From NCBI GenBank assembly GCA_038373865.1, contig JAXGGA010005527.1, forward strand, positions 1-64,000: 64,000 bases of DNA. The letters run 5' to 3'. The notes under the pieces were generated by a model. That model searched no databases. It was not told where the DNA came from and saw only the letters and a list, made by a program, of their open reading frames with translations. Below are positions 60,666 to 64,000 of the stretch, in pieces (within the stretch, counting starts at the first letter, position 1; each line of letters begins with the position of its first letter). This stretch comes from Uloborus plumipes. Lineage: Eukaryota > Arthropoda > Arachnida > Araneae > Uloboridae. The position numbers and the translations under genes are program-made.

Positions 60666-62193
60666 AAGTTAGTACAAAAATAGGTAGCTGGTCTGATTTC
60701 GTGATTATATGTCTGTACATAAACAGCAGCATAACTTATTTTAATTTACTTTTTAAATATCTGATATAATCCATTCTTTTAATAACGATTTTAATTGAAA
60801 TAATTAAGATTAAATTTTGTTTTTCATGCATTTAGCTCTCACATGATTTATTTCATAGTCTGCAACCCAATGTCACTTTTCCTACATTTTTCAGCATTTA
60901 TAGCGTACTGCTATGCTAACTGTGTCAAAATTAATTTGAATCATATGCATATGTATTATAAATTGGTATTTCATCACATTATGTGAAACTCGGGTGTTTT
61001 GGTGAAAAAATATTTGAAATATAATGGTTTTGTTATTTTTAAAAACATCAATTTAAATTTTAATCATATTTATAAATAACAGAAGTTTCTGAAAACTGAT
61101 TTAAAAAAAAATCAAAGTTAAACCAAACAAGTCCTTTTTTTTCAGGAGATTTTTTTTTACACCCTCCTTAATTTAATAAATGTTTTTTCTTTTGTTGATA
61201 GAGATGATACAAAAAAAAAAAAAAAAGTTTGTTTTAGGAGACTAAATAAAAACACAAAGAGACATTTCGTTTTTTAACGAATAACATAATTTATATTTCG
61301 TTTATTCAAATACAATATGTGCAGTTTGCAAAGTTCTTAAAAACAAAACTTTTTTTTCATGATTGTACACTACGAGATCACACTGCGTTTATATCGACAG
61401 CTCGATATGTAATTTTGAGTACGTACATTGATTCAACCGCCTTAGGGCAAATTATACACCTATGCTTTGTAATTGCATTCGATTTCGACTTGCACAATTA
61501 TACTCGATATTGCCTACACTCGACTGAAAACTGACTGAAATCACAGATCATAAGAGCCGTTGTAAAATATATTTAAGTACAATAGAAATCTATCACACGA
61601 TCTCCTTTTTAACCAATGTTTTTTTTTTTCTGAATGTTTTATGGATACAAGTAATTTACATTATTTACTGACACATGATACGTACATAGCATTAAAATTA
61701 TATGTTTACGAGAATGAAATGTTGATTTGTACATGGAAATTTTTTTGAGTATTTGAAGCATAGTAAATGCTACAACTTTGTAAAATTTACATACTATTAG
61801 CAGCTTATACTATGAAATTAGCACTTACAGTATTGACATTGATTTGATTTGCTTTCAGATGAGCAATAGCTTGGGCTTGATAGAATTTCAATGATATTTT
61901 AAAAATATTAACAATTTATATTTGAAATAATTGTAAATGTACAAGTGACGCTATGAATTTAATGTTCAAAAGTTTCGACTCCTTCATTCCTTTCCTACTT
62001 TAAACTTGTTTCAAATGTCAACATATTTGTAAACAAAAAATAAATTAATTAATAAATAAAATAAAATAATAATAATAATAACAAGTAAGAGTTAACTAAT
62101 TTAATGAATGCTACGAAAAATTAAGTTTTTAATGTTATAGAGGATTTTAAAAGTGCGATTAATGTTTCAAAAGTAGGGAAATTATTGATTTAT
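60666..62193. other. AT-rich stretch, no gene seen
   Basis: Homopolymer runs at 61,210-61,225 and 61,619-61,630 and an (aat/aataa) run at 62,040-62,085. The 71-codon frame at 61,319 shows no motif. If the splice signals at 55,390 and 63,871 are real this is intron. Confidence 0.45.
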
Positions 62194-62195
62194 TA

Positions 62196-62362
62196 CTGTC
62201 GTCCCCGCTTAATTGGGTAACGGATAAACGAATACCCCGTTTATACGAACAAAATATTCTGAAACCGAATATTTCTCTTGCCATAGACGCAACTTTAAAG
62301 ATCCCCGCTTAATGGAATAATATTTCTTGGAACCGACAGTATTCGTTAAGCGGGGCCGACAG
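62196..62362. mobile_element. 167-bp pogo/Tigger-like MITE
   Basis: Left end ctgtcgtccccgcttaa, right end ttaagcggggccgacag (one mismatch when inverted). TA flanks both sides (62,194-62,195 and 62,363-62,364). The 'ccccgcttaa' word recurs in the interior and in the relic at 677-783 and 2,401-2,460. Confidence 0.8.
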
Positions 62363-62364
62363 TA

Positions 62365-63016
62365 TTTGGCTTATTGACTTGTTACATGCATTGTATCAAT
62401 TCATGATTTGCAGCTAAAGTTTCAATAGTTTAGTAAAACATTTATACTTATGTAAATAACATTTCTCAAATATATTTACATAAAAGGAAAAAGTCGAACT
62501 TTGTTTCGAACACTAAATGCATATAACAACCCAGAAATCAAATTTTCGTGTACTAAAATGGACTTAGGAATAGTAACAATATTTTTATAAGTTCGAGAAT
62601 GGAAACTATTTTTTCCCTTTAAATCTATAAAGCAAAGAAAATTGAGCATTTGCTGTTTACGGTAAGAGAGAGTATTTTAAAGAACACATCCTACAAGAAA
62701 TAGGTTGAGTAAAGTTTACGAGTATTTGGAATAGTAACATAAACTTTCAGCACCAGAGCTAGAAGATAATAAAGCTGCTTGTGTAGTGAAAGGCACTCAA
62801 CATGTATACGAAGTGATTCTTTCGCTCAGCAATAAATTATGAACACACAAGGTAAATAAAAGCTCAAAAAAATTATCGAGTATTTTTCATTTGGGTAGTG
62901 ATAGTTACTTTATTTTTCTGAAAACGATACAAATATTTTAATCGTACGTAAAATTTGAGAGTTTTTAAAACTGTGTGGTCCAAACCACAGTCCATTGACT
63001 CATTTTGTGGGATTTA
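62365..63016. other. non-coding stretch, no gene seen
   Basis: AT-rich, no recognisable repeat or frame. Confidence 0.45.
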
Positions 63017-63304
63017 GGCAGGGATTCAAGTGAAACAGGCGATCGCAAACTGCAATCGCTACTGCAATCGTTTCTTGATAAAAACATCGTGACGTCAGCG
63101 TGACGTTTGCCTATGAAAAACGAGCTAGATAAAACGTCAGAGATTACTTGGCGAATAAGAGGAGATCGCTGGCTGCTTGTGAGCTCTTATTGGCTCCGCT
63201 CGTAGTGACGTCAGTGCCAAGTTAAGTTGATGATAATGTAATTCACTTCCAGTAGCGATTGGAATTCGAAGCGATCGCAGTGCTGTTTCACTTGAATCCC
63301 TGCC
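63017..63304. mobile_element. 288-bp PIF/Harbinger-like MITE with two CRE palindromes
   Basis: A perfect 22-bp terminal inverted repeat (ggcagggattcaagtgaaac plus two bases, 63,017-63,038 and 63,283-63,304) is flanked by TTA on both sides (63,014-63,016 and 63,305-63,307), the target typical of PIF/Harbinger. The interior has two TGACGTCA palindromes (63,090-63,097 and 63,206-63,213). Confidence 0.88.
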
Positions 63305-63307
63305 TTA

Positions 63308-63870
63308 GCCTTTCTTTCTTGCAAGAAAAATATTTAACTTTTGGAAAAAAAAAAAAGTTTACCTAAGCCCGATTTCTTAAAAGCCTGGAACAGTTCAACT
63401 GAAACAACAATTTACAATCTTAATTCTCTTTAGAACAGCCATTCATAAATTTACATAAAGGCACTGAAAAACTTGCATCGGGAAAGCAGTGTTAATCATC
63501 GCATTATTTCCTGATTGTAAAATCAAGTGGTATTAAACTAGTATATTTTTAATTTCTTTTGGATATAAATTTAATTGTTTTTAAACATAAAACTGGTTTT
63601 CATTTTGAAATGCTACTGGCTCTCACATTCCTAGGCCAAAATTGGATTGGCCCTTGAGTAGCTGAAGACCACACAGTTTTAAAAGATAAATATTTGCCAG
63701 CTTGTTAGGGTAGTGTTAAACACAGAAACTTACTGCATTTTATTTCATCCTTTGGCAAGTGTTAGGTATTGGCATGTAATTATATCGTAGTTGAAACTTC
63801 GTGTTCTTTTAAATATGAATACGATTTATTAGTGATTTGTAAGATTATTTACATATCCTTATTTTTCCAG
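63308..63870. other. AT-rich stretch ending in a splice-acceptor-like sequence
   Basis: No frame or repeat recognised. The last bases (63,855-63,870) are a pyrimidine-rich run ending in AG. Confidence 0.4.
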
Positions 63871-63932
63871 GGAGGAAAGTAGGAAGTTAGTCTTGAGTGT
63901 CAAGTGTAACAGCCTAACAGCTACAGCTTTAG
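63871..63932 (+). other. possible 62-bp internal exon
   Basis: Preceded by 'ccttatttttccag', a good 3' splice site, and followed by GTAAGTATT (63,933-63,941), a good 5' splice site. One of three frames is open through (from base 2, 20 codons without stop). Less AT-rich than the neighbours. Could be a UTR or coding exon of a gene that continues beyond the window, but short exon-like patterns also arise by chance. Confidence 0.3.
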
Positions 63933-64000
63933 GTAAGTATTCAGATGATATCACTATTAGGGAAAGTTAGGGGAGGGGTACAAAAATGTGCATAAAAAAA

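Overview
The window reads as a gene-poor, AT-rich eukaryotic intergenic or intronic region packed with transposable elements. Several repeat types seen here are common in arthropod genomes: hAT elements with CAGNGGYTC ends, TA-flanked foldback MITEs, a tRNA-derived SINE, a copia retrotransposon, and dispersed 'ctagcagtacccgc' repeats. An arthropod, possibly an arachnid, is my inference and is not proven. I see no intact host protein-coding gene. The only long reading frames belong to one Ty1/copia family. A weak case exists for a host gene at the right end: a possible non-coding first exon ending at 55,390 and a possible 62-bp internal exon at 63,871-63,932, with an AT-rich, TE-filled intron between them.

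Layout. 1-17,176: old DNA with a 1.6-kb TA-flanked element (784-2400), foldback MITEs (6.95-7.59 kb and 15.36-16.98 kb), a TTTACAGT-rich hairpin, a dispersed element (9.24-10.16 kb), and a ~320-bp tandem repeat split by a hAT relic (11,447-12,588, 8-bp TSD). 17,177-26,189: a large TA-flanked element with ~200-bp inverted ends and two internal direct units. The second unit was hit by a 416-bp MITE (8-bp TSD) and by a full-length copia element (copy A, minus strand, 21,101-25,744, TSD tcccc). 47,184-48,919 is a near-identical inverted copy of 25,458-27,195. 49,018-49,612 holds a foldback element and a SINE. 49,613-54,255 is copia copy B (plus strand, TSD gtacg, two 1-nt frameshifts). 56,020-60,665 is a composite with two TA-flanked palindromic elements placed end to end. 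The first of these carries a decayed gene in both arms. 62-63.3 kb holds a pogo-like MITE and a Harbinger-like MITE.

The middle block, 27,196 to about 44,590, is the most unusual part and is probably not real genome in its present form. Its first 698 bases contain no G at all. From about 29,830 it is an insertion-rich, error-dense re-reading, in the same orientation, of 19.9-27.2 kb, including the same nested MITE and copia. It continues into the reverse complement of 46.99-46.7 kb, then is followed by the clean inverted arm. Extra poly-C runs sit where the clean copy has none. This is what an uncorrected long read with a foldback (hairpin) chimera would give. I treat the palindrome as a suspected assembly artefact rather than a biological system, and give tests for it.
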